From positions 1 through 28,766 of the forward strand of contig JAFISE010000287.1 in the NCBI GenBank assembly GCA_022560025.1: a stretch of DNA of 28,766 nt, given 5' to 3'. A program made the translations under genes and the position numbers. Positions 1-9,558 of this stretch are shown here, piece after piece. Under the pieces are notes generated by a model, which worked only from the letters and a program-made list of their open reading frames with translations, ran no database searches and was not told where the DNA came from. The number at the start of each line of letters is the position of its first letter. The first letter of the stretch is position 1. This stretch comes from Stagonosporopsis chrysanthemi (Eukaryota; Ascomycota; Dothideomycetes; Pleosporales; Didymellaceae).

Positions 1-2278
1 CAGCTCCTATAAATAAGGGGCTACTACACTATAGTTATTTGCTACTAAATTCATCTGGTTTACGCTAGCAATAGCCCTCAGCGGCACGCCCCTTACAATA
101 AGCTATATATATTAGCTTTATTTAACTTTAGCTTATTAGAGTCTTAATACTAAGTATAACCTTACTCTATTTCTTTATTTAGGCTAGTACTCTTTTTATA
201 TAGCTATAATCTATAGGCTCTTTCTTTTTAATAGCTGTCTAGTTTAATCTTCTAGTATTTGTAATATAATAGTTTAAACCTAGGTCTAGTATCTATCTTA
301 TAAGCAGCAGCAGCTAAGTCTTATTAGCTATAGCTATAGTTTACAGTATAGTATTGTAGTATATTGTGCTTTATACTAGCTTGCTATTATCTATACTAAT
401 AACTACTTGCGCCTTGTTTTGTGCCTTGTTTTCTGCTTAGCTACTTTTTCTAGGCTAAGCCTTAGCCTATTTTAGTATTCTTGCAATAATACTATCTACT
501 TTGCAAAGCTTATTAAACTTCTTCTTAACTACTTTATCTAGCTGCTAATTTAGCTGTCTAAGGCTGCTATTAATATAGAGACAGTCTTTAAATATATAGC
601 TATCTTTATAGAGGTATATTACGCGTTGTATAGATCTTTCTAGAGCTGTTAGGCTGTCTAAGCTGCTTACTACACCTAGAGTAGTAAATATACTAATTAA
701 TAAAGCAATTAGATATATATACTAATAGTAGGACTAAAATTTAGCTACAAGATTAGTAGTTAATATATACTGCTTTTTTTACTATTTCTTCTTAACTAGC
801 TCCTGTAGCTGTATTAATACTTAGTTATTATCTAGCCTTTAAAGTAATAGTATAAAGTCTTCTTATAATTAATTACTATTTACTTCTAATATCTTAGCGT
901 CTCTTAAGAGTCTAGTAATTGTTATCTACTTATTAAGCTAAAGATTAAAGTTTACCTTCTATAGCCTTATATATACAGCTCTATAGTAGCTGCGTAGCTA
1001 GTAATTTCTTATACTTACTAATAGACAAAGGTACTTTTTAAGTATTATTAGTTGACTGTATAGGTCTGTATAGTTAATAATAAGATCTAAATACCTAATA
1101 TTAACTATTTTAGCAATCTTAGAATTAAAGCTCTTTAAGGCCTTCTCTTTCTATAGCTATCTTGCCTTGCTATGCTTATACTTCTTTGCCTACATATTGT
1201 AAACAGATATCTCTTTAGTAGATAGATTCTTAATATTAATATCTTTCTACTTTTCTTTAGATACTTATATCTTCTTAAACTTCTATATAAGCTTTTTTTA
1301 TAGCTTCTTATCTTATAGATTTCTTAGCTTTTCTATTAACAGCTCTAGGTTAATATATAGCTACAAGCTATCTCTATCTGCTATATTCTTTTTAATAAAC
1401 AGCTATTTCTTCTAGTTATTAGGCTTGCTAAGTATAACTAACGTTTTTATTACTAGCTAGTCTTGCTTATAAGTACTTATTATACTCTTTATAGGTATAG
1501 CTCTCTCTTAACAGTATAGTTAATAGCTAGTTGTATAGGCTGTATATAAATAGGTAAAACACAGTAATTAACTAAAGACTTCTAAGCTTGTAACTATTAT
1601 AGTATAAGCAGCTACTAAGAATAATAGAAAACTACGCTTATATTACTTACTAGCTAGAGAGCTTTAATATACATATACTCTAAGACGTGCTAGTCTAAGA
1701 AAGTTATAAAAGTAATAATTAAAGCCTATAGAGCTAACTTATACTATAATAGTAAATAAATATATTTTAAAACAAGTCTATATCTTTATATTTACTTAAT
1801 ACTGCTTAAGTTATTTAAAGCAGTGTCTGCTATTATTAGTAGTCTACTACAGGCAGGTAAGCAGGTAGTAGCCTCTTAGCATGCTTGCTTACAGTTGTGT
1901 AGGGCTGCTAAATACTAACTTTAATATCTACTACTATACTATTAATTTTCTATTAATACTAACACTATATAGTAATTCTAAAGAGTGTAGATTGTTTGCA
2001 GCGCTGTATTATAACTTACTGCTAAGTTGCATCTAGATCTAATGCTGTAGCAGAGTCTATATAATTTATTGCAGCAATAAGATTATATAAGGTTAGAGCT
2101 AAGAGGGCTGCACGTGCTATAATTAAATTATATAGAGTCTGTAGAGAAATTAACTAGCAGTTAGAGACAGAATGCTATTTGCTGTCTACTGTCAAGATTT
2201 TTACTTTAATAAACAACATGTTTATCTCTGTTAATAAGCTCTAACAAGCTTAGTCGCCTTCTATGTGAAGTGCAAAGC
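1..2278. repeat. AT-rich, RIP-like degenerate repeat island (left flank), element unidentified
   Basis: The stretch is strongly AT-rich, dominated by TA, CTA and TAG words, and has stop codons in every frame. This is the texture of a transposon destroyed by RIP. The change to balanced composition is abrupt, at about 2260-2280. On the minus strand some stretches keep a protein-like look despite stops, for example around 850-1130, but I could not match them to a transposase, reverse transcriptase or tyrosine recombinase. A short direct repeat (GCAGGTAAGCAGGTAG) sits near 1853-1868. No intact gene, RNA gene or clean terminal repeat was found. Confidence 0.8.
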
Positions 2279-3838
2279 TTACAAAGGATCTAAATTACCC
2301 TTGTGGGACAGGGGCCAGACGTCCGGTTCGTCAACTAAGGACTTGCGAGGTCCGAGGTCCTTAGCGTCAACCCAATTGCCATGAACTTGCGACTTGATCC
2401 GGAACGGCAGCATCGCAACGGCAATTGGCTTGGAAAACTCCTGAGTGTCCAGAAAGACGAGTTCAGAAGTGTTTGCCGTTCTATCTTCGATCAAGGACAT
2501 GATCCAGCCATCACCCTCGGGAGCATCAGCGTGCCGCGGAATGAATGTTGGTTCCTGTGCGAAGCAATTATCACCAGGATAGTAGAACTGTTTCTCTCCA
2601 GTCTCTGTATTAATCATTGCCAGTCCGTTCAATCCCTGGAAGACATTGATCGTACCATCGGGCTTATCTGCAATGAAAACATTGAGGAAGACGATCTTGT
2701 ACTTTTCTGAAGTGAATCTCTCGTCGATACGGGGAAATTCAGAGGGAAGCTCCAGAATCACCTCGGGATCCGGCAACCAGCCGTCTGAAGGCTGATTTGG
2801 GTCGATTTTCCAGCGAGCAAAATCCGCCTTTGCTTCACCCTGGACTACTTTTCCGTCATAAGGCGGGAAGAATGGGAATACATTGCCGTGAACACGGGTA
2901 CACTCTATGTTGATCCTCCCATCGTCGCCCTCCCATGCGCCAGCCGTGTGGATGTTCATGCAGTGTTTCCAGTTGTAGAACCGATATGTTTCACCGCCCC
3001 AAGATGCGGCTACCTCCTTTCGACGTGGAACCACGATGAAGCATGCTGGTCGCTCCGCGGTATAGGCCCAGTGGCGTCCTCCGGCTTTCATCCGTTCTGT
3101 GCTTGTTTCGTAAGGCCACATCATCAGGATCAGCCAGTTCTTGGTAATGCCGCAATCGTGGATGATGGTGCTCCAGGGCGCCTCAATCCACAGTTCTTCC
3201 GTCTTCAGGCCATTGCTGTCGATGGCCCATGTGACAATGTCCTTGGATGCTGGACCTTTGGCTTCGTAACCGAACCCGACCAGTTCTCCTGTGAAGGGGT
3301 CGACTTTGGGGTGGGCTGTAAAGGCTTTAGCCTTGACCTGCTCCACAAACGGATCATAGCGAATTGTCTCGAGCGTATCAGGATGGACCTCATGAGGATT
3401 CCCAGCCTCCTCAAGAACCAAAAGGCGGTTTGCCCACCGAATCACATTCGTGCTTGCGGTCGAGTCGACCGCGGCGCGCACACAAGGGTGATGAGACCAG
3501 GGATTCTTGTAAAGCCCAAAAAGCGACTTGCGTGCGCGCCTTTCCAGCCGGTATCTCTCGGTACCAACGTATCTGATCTTGAAGTCTACGTGGCCATTCA
3601 GGATCCGAAATGCTGAGATTAGACCGTCGCTGTCGAGAGGGATGCCGTCCTCCTTGGGCGCGAATCTGTCGAGGGAGATCCTGTAGAATGTACCGTCGAT
3701 CTCCTGGGGGATGTTTCCATACGTGATTATATCTGCTATCTCGCCCTCAAACCGCAGGGGGGTGCCAGATCCTGTAAGATCTGCAGCTGTCGGCCAAGTC
3801 GTCGTAAGACCAGCACGTGTTTTAGGTATGCCTGCCAT
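2279..3838 (-). CDS. Carotenoid cleavage oxygenase family protein (stilbene/lignostilbene-cleavage-like), intronless
   Basis: 519 aa, single exon, normal length for the family. These enzymes are seven-bladed propellers with a non-heme Fe(II) held by four histidines, and they split an activated C=C bond with O2 to give two carbonyls. The four iron ligands are visible: H176 (AHPKVD), H227 (IIHDCG), H297 (NIHTAGAWE) and H486 (VHGNWVD). A second-shell Glu is in the QEPTF motif (E429). The N-terminal DGTFYR and DSDGLISAF blocks are typical. No signal peptide is seen, so it is probably cytosolic. The start is ATG at 3838 in a near-perfect Kozak context (GCCATGGC); the longer upstream frame opens on GTG. 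Y110 and E143 align with the Tyr/Lys pair that bacterial stilbene oxygenases use to bind the phenol, so the Lys is replaced by Glu. Substrate unknown. The stop codon lies right at the edge of the RIP-mutated flank. Confidence 0.92.
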   Translation of the reverse strand: MAGIPKTRAGLTTTWPTAADLTGSGTPLRFEGEIADIITYGNIPQEIDGTFYRISLDRFAPKEDGIPLDSDGLISAFRILNGHVDFKIRYVGTERYRLERRARKSLFGLYKNPWSHHPCVRAAVDSTASTNVIRWANRLLVLEEAGNPHEVHPDTLETIRYDPFVEQVKAKAFTAHPKVDPFTGELVGFGYEAKGPASKDIVTWAIDSNGLKTEELWIEAPWSTIIHDCGITKNWLILMMWPYETSTERMKAGGRHWAYTAERPACFIVVPRRKEVAASWGGETYRFYNWKHCMNIHTAGAWEGDDGRINIECTRVHGNVFPFFPPYDGKVVQGEAKADFARWKIDPNQPSDGWLPDPEVILELPSEFPRIDERFTSEKYKIVFLNVFIADKPDGTINVFQGLNGLAMINTETGEKQFYYPGDNCFAQEPTFIPRHADAPEGDGWIMSLIEDRTANTSELVFLDTQEFSKPIAVAMLPFRIKSQVHGNWVDAKDLGPRKSLVDEPDVWPLSHKGNLDPL

Positions 3839-3914
3839 GGCTCTGGTGATGGAATATGAAAGAAGTTGCACAACGGATGTCGTTATCTGCCCTGATGATG
3901 GTCTGCCAGGAACT

Positions 3915-3923
3915 GATATAAAG
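3915..3923 (-). promoter_or_regulatory. Possible TATA box of the cleavage oxygenase gene
   Basis: On the minus strand this reads CTTTATATC, about 77 nt upstream of the ATG at 3838. A second AT-rich element (ATTTAAAT) lies some 20 nt further upstream. Spacing fits a fungal core promoter, but the motif is short. Confidence 0.35.
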
Positions 3924-4322
3924 GACCACGGAAGCTATTTAAATGCTACCAAAACGATTCTGTGAAAAGCTGGATGGCGTGATAGCAGATGAATCATACA
4001 ATCGCTATATCGAGAGCTGATTATAACGAATGGCAGGGCCCCTTGCTGGGTGATTGTAGAGTGATGGGGCTTTCTGCAAGTATGGAATGGGTATAAGCCG
4101 CTTTCCTCACTGGGACCATTTTCGAGAGTCTGTCTGATCGTCAGGTGGACATCAGCCCCAGCACCGACTGTCTTGGGGTCGAGACGGAACTGATAATACT
4201 GACCGCTATTCATGCGAAACCGCCGAGTAGAGGGGCTACCCGGATCCACAACGACAGAATGTGGAGATGCTTGTGCGGACTCTTTGGTGCAGTGGGTACC
4301 GGATTGTGGAGGTAGCCTTGGC

Positions 4323-4358
4323 GGGTAAAAGCCGCGTAGGGGGGTAAAAGCCACGTAG
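4323..4358. repeat. Short tandem repeat, two copies of a 17-bp unit
   Basis: GGGTAAAAGCCGCGTAG at 4323-4339 is followed by GGGTAAAAGCCACGTAG at 4342-4358, differing by one G/A transition and separated by two bases. It lies about 490 bp upstream of the cleavage oxygenase start. Function unknown; it could be a duplicated protein-binding site. Confidence 0.6.
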
Positions 4359-5259
4359 CGAGCAATTCGGGCCGAATGGTACCAGCTAGCATGTACACAG
4401 TAAGCCTCATAGAAGCTGCGCGCGGACGATCTTTACAAAACTTGGGTTAAGTACTTGCGGACTGCAGCGGGATCAGCAACTCTGAGGGTCACGTGCAGGG
4501 CAATGATTGAAATATTACACTACACTTCTTGTATAAAGAGATATTTCGAAACTAGCCCAAATCCTATAGGTAGAAAAAATCTCCAGACAAAGTCACTGTA
4601 CAAACCTACTCTGAAATCAATCTATACAGCTTTGATAAGGTCGAAGTGCTAAGTTTTGCAACATTGTCAAAGTTTGGCCGAGCTGTGACACATACTGTGA
4701 TCCGGAGACGAAAAAGGCGCATTAGTAAGGACTCTAATATCCGGCTCGTTTAGCGCTCGTGGTTCTTCAGTTGTGCTGTTGTTTTGCTAAGTTCAGCTGT
4801 AGACGTGCAAGAGACGTCTTACTTATTGCACCTTCTACAGCTAATATATTACATAGGTGTATGGCTCATATGGCTCTTGGAATTACCCAGCTAAGACTCT
4901 AATTGGGAAGTATAAGAAGTTAGTGTGGCAATCTCCAGTCAGTCGCTGGGGTCGTAGGGTACTGGAAACTTTGGATCCCTTTCCAGCGACGACCAGCCAG
5001 TCTGACCACGTAGACATGTACACGCAAACACCAAGTAATCACATCACATATAGACTCAGTAGGAAATGCTTTGACTATCTATCAATTGCTGTATTTATTA
5101 CACTGGTTGCTGTGCCTATAAAACATGACTTTTACGATTGACAAGATATGTAGATGTAAGGATACAATACTATCTAACAATAACTTGCAGTAGTTACTTA
5201 TCAAGTTACAGTTTGACTTCTTTACAAATACTATGGTTGTCATGCTAGACAACACCTAC

Positions 5260-6497
5260 TTAGCCGAAGAAAATCTTCTGCTCCAACACTGTCCAGCCAG
5301 TAACATACTTACCCTCCCAGATACCAGAGACCTCAGCCCAGGAGTCAAAGAAGATTAGTTTCTTGTCCTCTGTGTAGCACTCGCCATAGCCTCCCTCACC
5401 CTTCAGCTGGGGAGACGTAAGGTTGAGGCGTCCATTGGTCTCCGGGAAGGTCAGGATGATGGTCTTGTGGTAGGTAATACCGGACTTCTCAGAGACCACA
5501 GGATCGTATTTCTCGATCTGGGGAACAACGTCCACCATTCGCTGGGTTCCATCGGCGCTCAGTACAGTGGCGAACGCAAAGTTGTAGTCTCCATTCGGTG
5601 GGACCGCCCAAGCACCCAGCCTCGTTCCGTCCGACAGGAAGATGGGAAACCAGTACCAACCTGTTGTCGAAACACCTGTTCCCCACTGACGGTCGTACCA
5701 GCTGACCGATCGCTCTGGATCAACCTTATGCTTCGTGCCGTTGATGGTAAAGGTCCCGCTAGTAAGTGCACCCGGGGCACCCCACTGATGTGTGTAACCG
5801 GTCCCCCACCAGTACACGCCCGTGCCGCCGTAGTACATGTTGGGGCCAGCAAGGTCAAATGTCATGTTGAATGAGAAGTTTTTGGCTTGCGATGTCCATG
5901 TAACGGACGAAACATTATCCGCTGAGTTCGAGTACCAGTGATATTCATCTTTGTACTGGATATCCACCTTTGAATGGCTGTAATCAAGAGGAATCCCAAC
6001 GAGCGGCTCAGAGGAGAAACCGCCAGTCTGAAGGTCGCTGACGGCCGTACAGAATTGATTGCGACCGTTGGGCTTGTCCTCCCCGTCTGGTCCGACAGCA
6101 ATGAAAGATGTCACGAAGAAATCGAGACCCTCTGTGGTGGTAATCCAGTGAAAAACCACGCGATTGTCATATAGCTGATTTGGCACTGGGGTGGCAAATT
6201 TTCGAATGTCGTAGATTGGGCCTTGTTTCTATTCCCCGGGGTCAGAAGATCGTTCAAAACCCAAAAAGGATCTGTCAATTGTATACTCACAGTGTAACGA
6301 TAGTCAAATGGAGAATCTCTCTGCACGGGAGCATGCCACCGCCCTGGAGAGGGAGGTGTATTCAAGGCTGGCACCCCGAGGCTGACTTGATTGCTGACAG
6401 TGTTGCCGTAGTCGGACGGAGCAGCCCATCGGCTTCCCAAGACTGGCATTCCCAGGCCGACAAGAACGGTGACAGAAGTAGATATCAGACCTCTCAT
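5260..6497 (-). CDS. Secreted CrtC/AttH lipocalin-fold protein (kievitone hydratase / Diels-Alderase-like)
   Basis: Two exons. Exon 1 is 6497-6291 and exon 2 is 6174-5260, joined in phase 0 over a GTGAGT...AATCAG intron, giving 373 aa. An alternative donor/acceptor pair (exon 1 ending at 6287, exon 2 starting at 6185) also keeps frame and adds five residues. An ATG at 6518 would add seven N-terminal residues. The N-terminus (MRGLISTSVTVLVGLGMPVL, followed by GSRWAA) looks like a signal peptide. Four N-glycosylation sequons (N156, N168, N172, N214) also fit a secretory route. The body is rich in Trp/Gly beta-strands. It contains the family-type block SWYDRQWG (227-234), preceded by GTGVYWWGTG. 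Members of this superfamily include bacterial carotenoid 1,2-hydratase CrtC, the secreted kievitone hydratase of Fusarium, and fungal Diels-Alderases. The exact activity cannot be told from sequence. It shares a divergent promoter region with the downstream monooxygenase gene. Confidence 0.82.
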
Positions 6498-6518
6498 GTT
6501 GGGTGTAGGTGCATGCAT

Positions 6519-7088
6519 GTGTGATAGGTTGTTCAAAATAATAGGCTGTACAAGGTGATAGGCTACCCAAATATCCAGCACGACACCATTGCATTTATAG
6601 GTGATGAAGGCCCGATAGCCCCTATTTACGCTTGACTGACCGACTTACGTGCTAGATGCAACTGGAGGTTGACTCCATTACTCCACAATTCGAAACTGTG
6701 GGGTACTTGGCACACCCCGAAGTGCCTCCAGGGAGCCGCCAGCGAGCGGGAAATGCCCACCATGCGAGAGACCTGGTGGGTATATCCCATCATGTGCTCG
6801 TTCCGACTCTAATTGGTTTGAATGGAAACGTTCTTTGAAGGCTGAACTGTGGGGACTCTAGGAGGCTGTCACGACGTATTCTGAATGGGAAAAACCCGTC
6901 GCCCGCTTGTCGACATGGAAAGTCAGATGTAAACATGAATGGACACAGTCGACGTGCACAAATCTATTGTTTGGAGATCATATGACAGTCTCGTGGGGTA
7001 TTTAGGTCGTTCAGGGCCTGAACATGCTTAGAAACAGCACATTCCATACTGAGCCGAAGCACTCGACGTTGCGACTAACACGACCAGT
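6519..7088. promoter_or_regulatory. Divergent promoter region between the CrtC-like and monooxygenase genes
   Basis: About 570 bp separate two genes transcribed away from each other, so one shared control region could drive both. It contains an everted triplet pair, CCG at 6736-6738 and CGG at 6747-6749 (CCG-N8-CGG). Zn2Cys6 regulators typically bind CGG triplets, so this is a candidate site for the regulator encoded at 9559-11943. A TATTTAGG element near 6998 could serve the plus-strand gene. No coding sequence is supported here. Confidence 0.45.
6594..6599 (-). promoter_or_regulatory. TATA box of the CrtC-like gene
   Basis: On the minus strand this reads CCTATAAATGC. It lies about 76 nt upstream of the first possible ATG (6518) and about 97 nt upstream of the one chosen (6497). 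This is good spacing for a fungal TATA element and supports the gene starting here. Confidence 0.55.
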
Positions 7089-9133
7089 ATGACGAACTCC
7101 ATAGATTCTCCTTACGAGGTGTCAGACCAATGGATGGGCAAGCCTCGCCCTGTGCGTGTGGTAGTAGTGGGCTCAGGAATTGCCGGAATTGCGGCGGTCA
7201 AGCTTTTCCGCGAAAAGTTTGAAGGAAAACCTGCGGAGCTTGTCTTATATGAGAAAAATCATGATGTCGGAGGAACTTGGTTGGAGAACCGCTATCCTGG
7301 GTCAGTCGTTTCGTTTGTCGGACATCCAGCGTCATAAACTGAGTTGAAGCCTAGCTGTCGATGCGATGTTCCTGCGCATGCGTACACTTACTCCTGGGAG
7401 GGCAATCCAAGGTGGTCAAAGCCCTACGTTGGTGCCGAGGAACTCTTTGACTACTTTAAGGGAAGGGCCACCGCATACGGCGTCTTTGACTATGTCAAGC
7501 TGCAGCACCAGGTCACCACCGCGGCTTGGGATGATACTTCTGGGAAATGGAAGCTGACAGTGAAGAACAACATTACTAACGAGTCAATCTCCGACGAGTG
7601 TCATGTTTTGATCAATGCCGGGGGGTTTCTCAAGTAAGTTCCCCTCACCGTGTCGTCGACTTAAAGCTCATGGTATTTCTTAGCAACTGGAAGTGGCCTG
7701 AAATTGAAGGCATTATAAATTACAAGGGCCACTTGGCGCATTCAGCAAGATGGGACGACTCATACGATTTCAAAGGGAAGCGAGTTGCCGTGATTGGTTC
7801 TGGCTCTTCCGCCATTCAAATTGTCCCCATCATGCAGAAACGTAGGTTCTCAGGTGCTATTCTGTACTCCCTATCTAACCACCACGGGCAGAGGCTAAAA
7901 CGCTTGTTTCTTTCAACCGGTCCCCGACCTGGATTACGCCAGAGTTCGCCGAGGCCTTTGCGCCCGAAGGAGAATCTGCCGTATTTTCGGAGGAACAAAA
8001 GGAAAAGTGGGCCAACGATCCGCAGGAATTTTTAAGATTTCGTAAGGCCATCGAAACTGATGCGAACACCTTTTACGACGTTAGTTTTAAGGACAGTCAG
8101 ATGCAGAGGGATCTGTTTGCCAAGGCCCAGGCCACAATGCAGCGCCGCCTTGGTAGAGAGGATCTTAGCTCTATCCTCATTCCTTCCTTTGCCCTGGGAT
8201 GTCGGAGGTAAGATGCCGTCCATCCCCTCACATCCCAGCTTTGAATAACCATTTTTCCTCAGATTGACACCTGGCCATGGATATCTAGAGGCCCTTGCAT
8301 CCGATAACGTCTCTGTGAGGGGTGATCCAATCTCGCACATTGACGAAAAAGGTATCGTAATGGCTGATGGATCTCACTTTGAGTTGGACTCAATCATCTG
8401 CGCCACTGGATTTGACACATCCTATCGCCCTTCATTTTCGCTGTTCGGGGAGAACGGCCGCGATCTCAGAGATTACTGGAAGGATGAGCCCCGCGCCTAC
8501 CTTACTGTCGCTGTCGACGGATACCCCAATTACTTCAGTAAGTGTTACTGTTGGAAGAGTGGATGCCAGAATGCTAAACGATTATCAGTGGCAACCGGGC
8601 CAAACTTCCCTCTTGCTAACGGCTCCCTCATCGCGTCTGTGGAGGCGTCTCTTGGTTATGCGTTTGAGGCGGTTAAGAAGATCCAGACCCAGGGTGTCAA
8701 GGGAATGGCGCCGACACTGGAGGCTGTAAACGATTTCCAGGAGCACAAGGACGCTTTGATGCAACAGCTTGTTTGGTCATCCAATTGCCGATCATGGTAA
8801 GCCCAAGCAAAACCCACAATGGAAAGGCATCGCTAATCCAAGTACAGGTACAAGAATGGCAAAGTCGATGGGAAGGTCTGGGGGCCGTGGTGCGGCTCTG
8901 TCCCGCAGTTCATCGACATAATGAGCCAGCCCAGGTGGGAGGATTATAAGATCAGCTACAACGCTGCAAATCGCTTTCAGTATCTCGGCAAGGGAAGGAC
9001 CGAACGCGAAGCTAACGAAGAAGATCTGGCATGGTATGTTAAGGAGCCAGGCGCTAAAGAGATGTCATCCGTCAATATTCATGACAAGACTATCCTAGAG
9101 GCGTTCCAACCCAAACAACGTATCAGAGCATAG
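7089..9133 (+). CDS. Type I Baeyer-Villiger monooxygenase (FAD/NADPH flavoprotein), 7 exons
   Basis: Exons: 7089-7300, 7355-7633, 7684-7841, 7892-8207, 8263-8537, 8589-8796, 8848-9133. All six introns are GT-AG, 50-55 nt, and every junction keeps phase, giving 577 aa. The enzyme inserts one O2 atom next to a ketone (ester or lactone) or hydroxylates a soft nucleophile, using FAD and NADPH. Visible motifs: FAD Rossmann GSGIAG (28-33); GGTW (61-64) followed by NRYPGCRCDVP; Baeyer-Villiger fingerprint YKGHLAHSARWD (177-188), with Tyr instead of the usual first Phe; NADPH Rossmann GSGSSA (202-207); ATGFD (369-373). The C-terminal part, with CRSWYKNG and a GPWCGS block, resembles fungal mycotoxin-pathway enzymes of the MoxY/StcW type. 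No signal peptide. The esterase at 14180 is a natural partner for an ester product. Substrate unknown. Confidence 0.93.
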
Positions 9134-9558
9134 CTTCAATAACAGCACTGTTTTACTTCCTAACTAAAATTCAACTTATTATAGTTATGAGACTATAGCT
9201 TCTAAGGAACAGAATATACCACATTACTAGGTAATGGGTAATTTTTACTCAACAAAGGACTTAACAAGTACAACTCTTAACGATGATTAATCTCATCGTA
9301 CGACGGTTGCGTGTAATCGATGAATCCCCGCTTTTGATCTGCAAGACGAATCCCCGGCATTTTCCGCGCCACCGGCCCGGGATGGGTAAATCCCGCTCGT
9401 GCATTATCTGATGTGCAGCAGGTGTGGAGAACATGGCACTAGGCAAATCAAATTCGTTTCATGCTACTGGAGAAACAGTACTGTAGATTGTGGGGACACA
9501 GAGCACCTTGAAGCCAAATTCGGCACTCCTCGTGCAGGTGAATCTTTGCCATTTATTG
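9134..9558. other. Convergent 3' intergenic region
   Basis: The monooxygenase gene and the regulator gene run into each other here, so this space holds their two 3' ends and terminators. It is AT-rich just after 9133 (up to about 9250), then balanced. Short open frames in it are unsupported. I see no gene. Confidence 0.6.

Larger units (their letters stand above)
3839..5259. other. Intergenic region between cleavage oxygenase and CrtC-like gene
   Basis: The part next to 3839 must contain the promoter of the minus-strand oxygenase gene. The far end holds the 3' side of the CrtC-like gene. From about 4440 to 5250 the sequence becomes more AT-rich than the genes, but not as degraded as the outer flanks; it could be an old, partly decayed insertion. 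Open frames at 3935-4354 (minus) and 4857-5141 (plus) start on GTG and resemble nothing I know. I see no supported gene here. Confidence 0.6.

Noticed and set aside
2888..3616. 242-codon plus-strand frame
   Set aside because: It lies wholly inside the intact cleavage oxygenase gene on the other strand and resembles no family; it is an antisense shadow.
3839..3871. Longer reading frame for the cleavage oxygenase starting at 3871
   Set aside because: The codon at 3871 is GTG, not ATG. The in-frame ATG at 3838 has a near-perfect Kozak context.
3935..4354. 139-codon minus-strand frame
   Set aside because: It opens on GTG, has no recognisable domain, and occupies the promoter region of the oxygenase gene.
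4857..5141. 94-codon plus-strand frame
   Set aside because: It opens on GTG, lies in an AT-leaning intergenic stretch, and has no domain or splice context that would make it a gene.
5467..5874. 135-codon plus-strand frame
   Set aside because: It is antisense to the CrtC-like exon 2, which carries the family motifs.
2279..6497. Carotenoid biosynthesis cluster, because of the CrtC-like and carotenoid-oxygenase-family genes
   Set aside because: There is no phytoene synthase, desaturase or cyclase. The oxygenase looks closer to the stilbene-cleaving branch, and the CrtC-like protein appears to be secreted.
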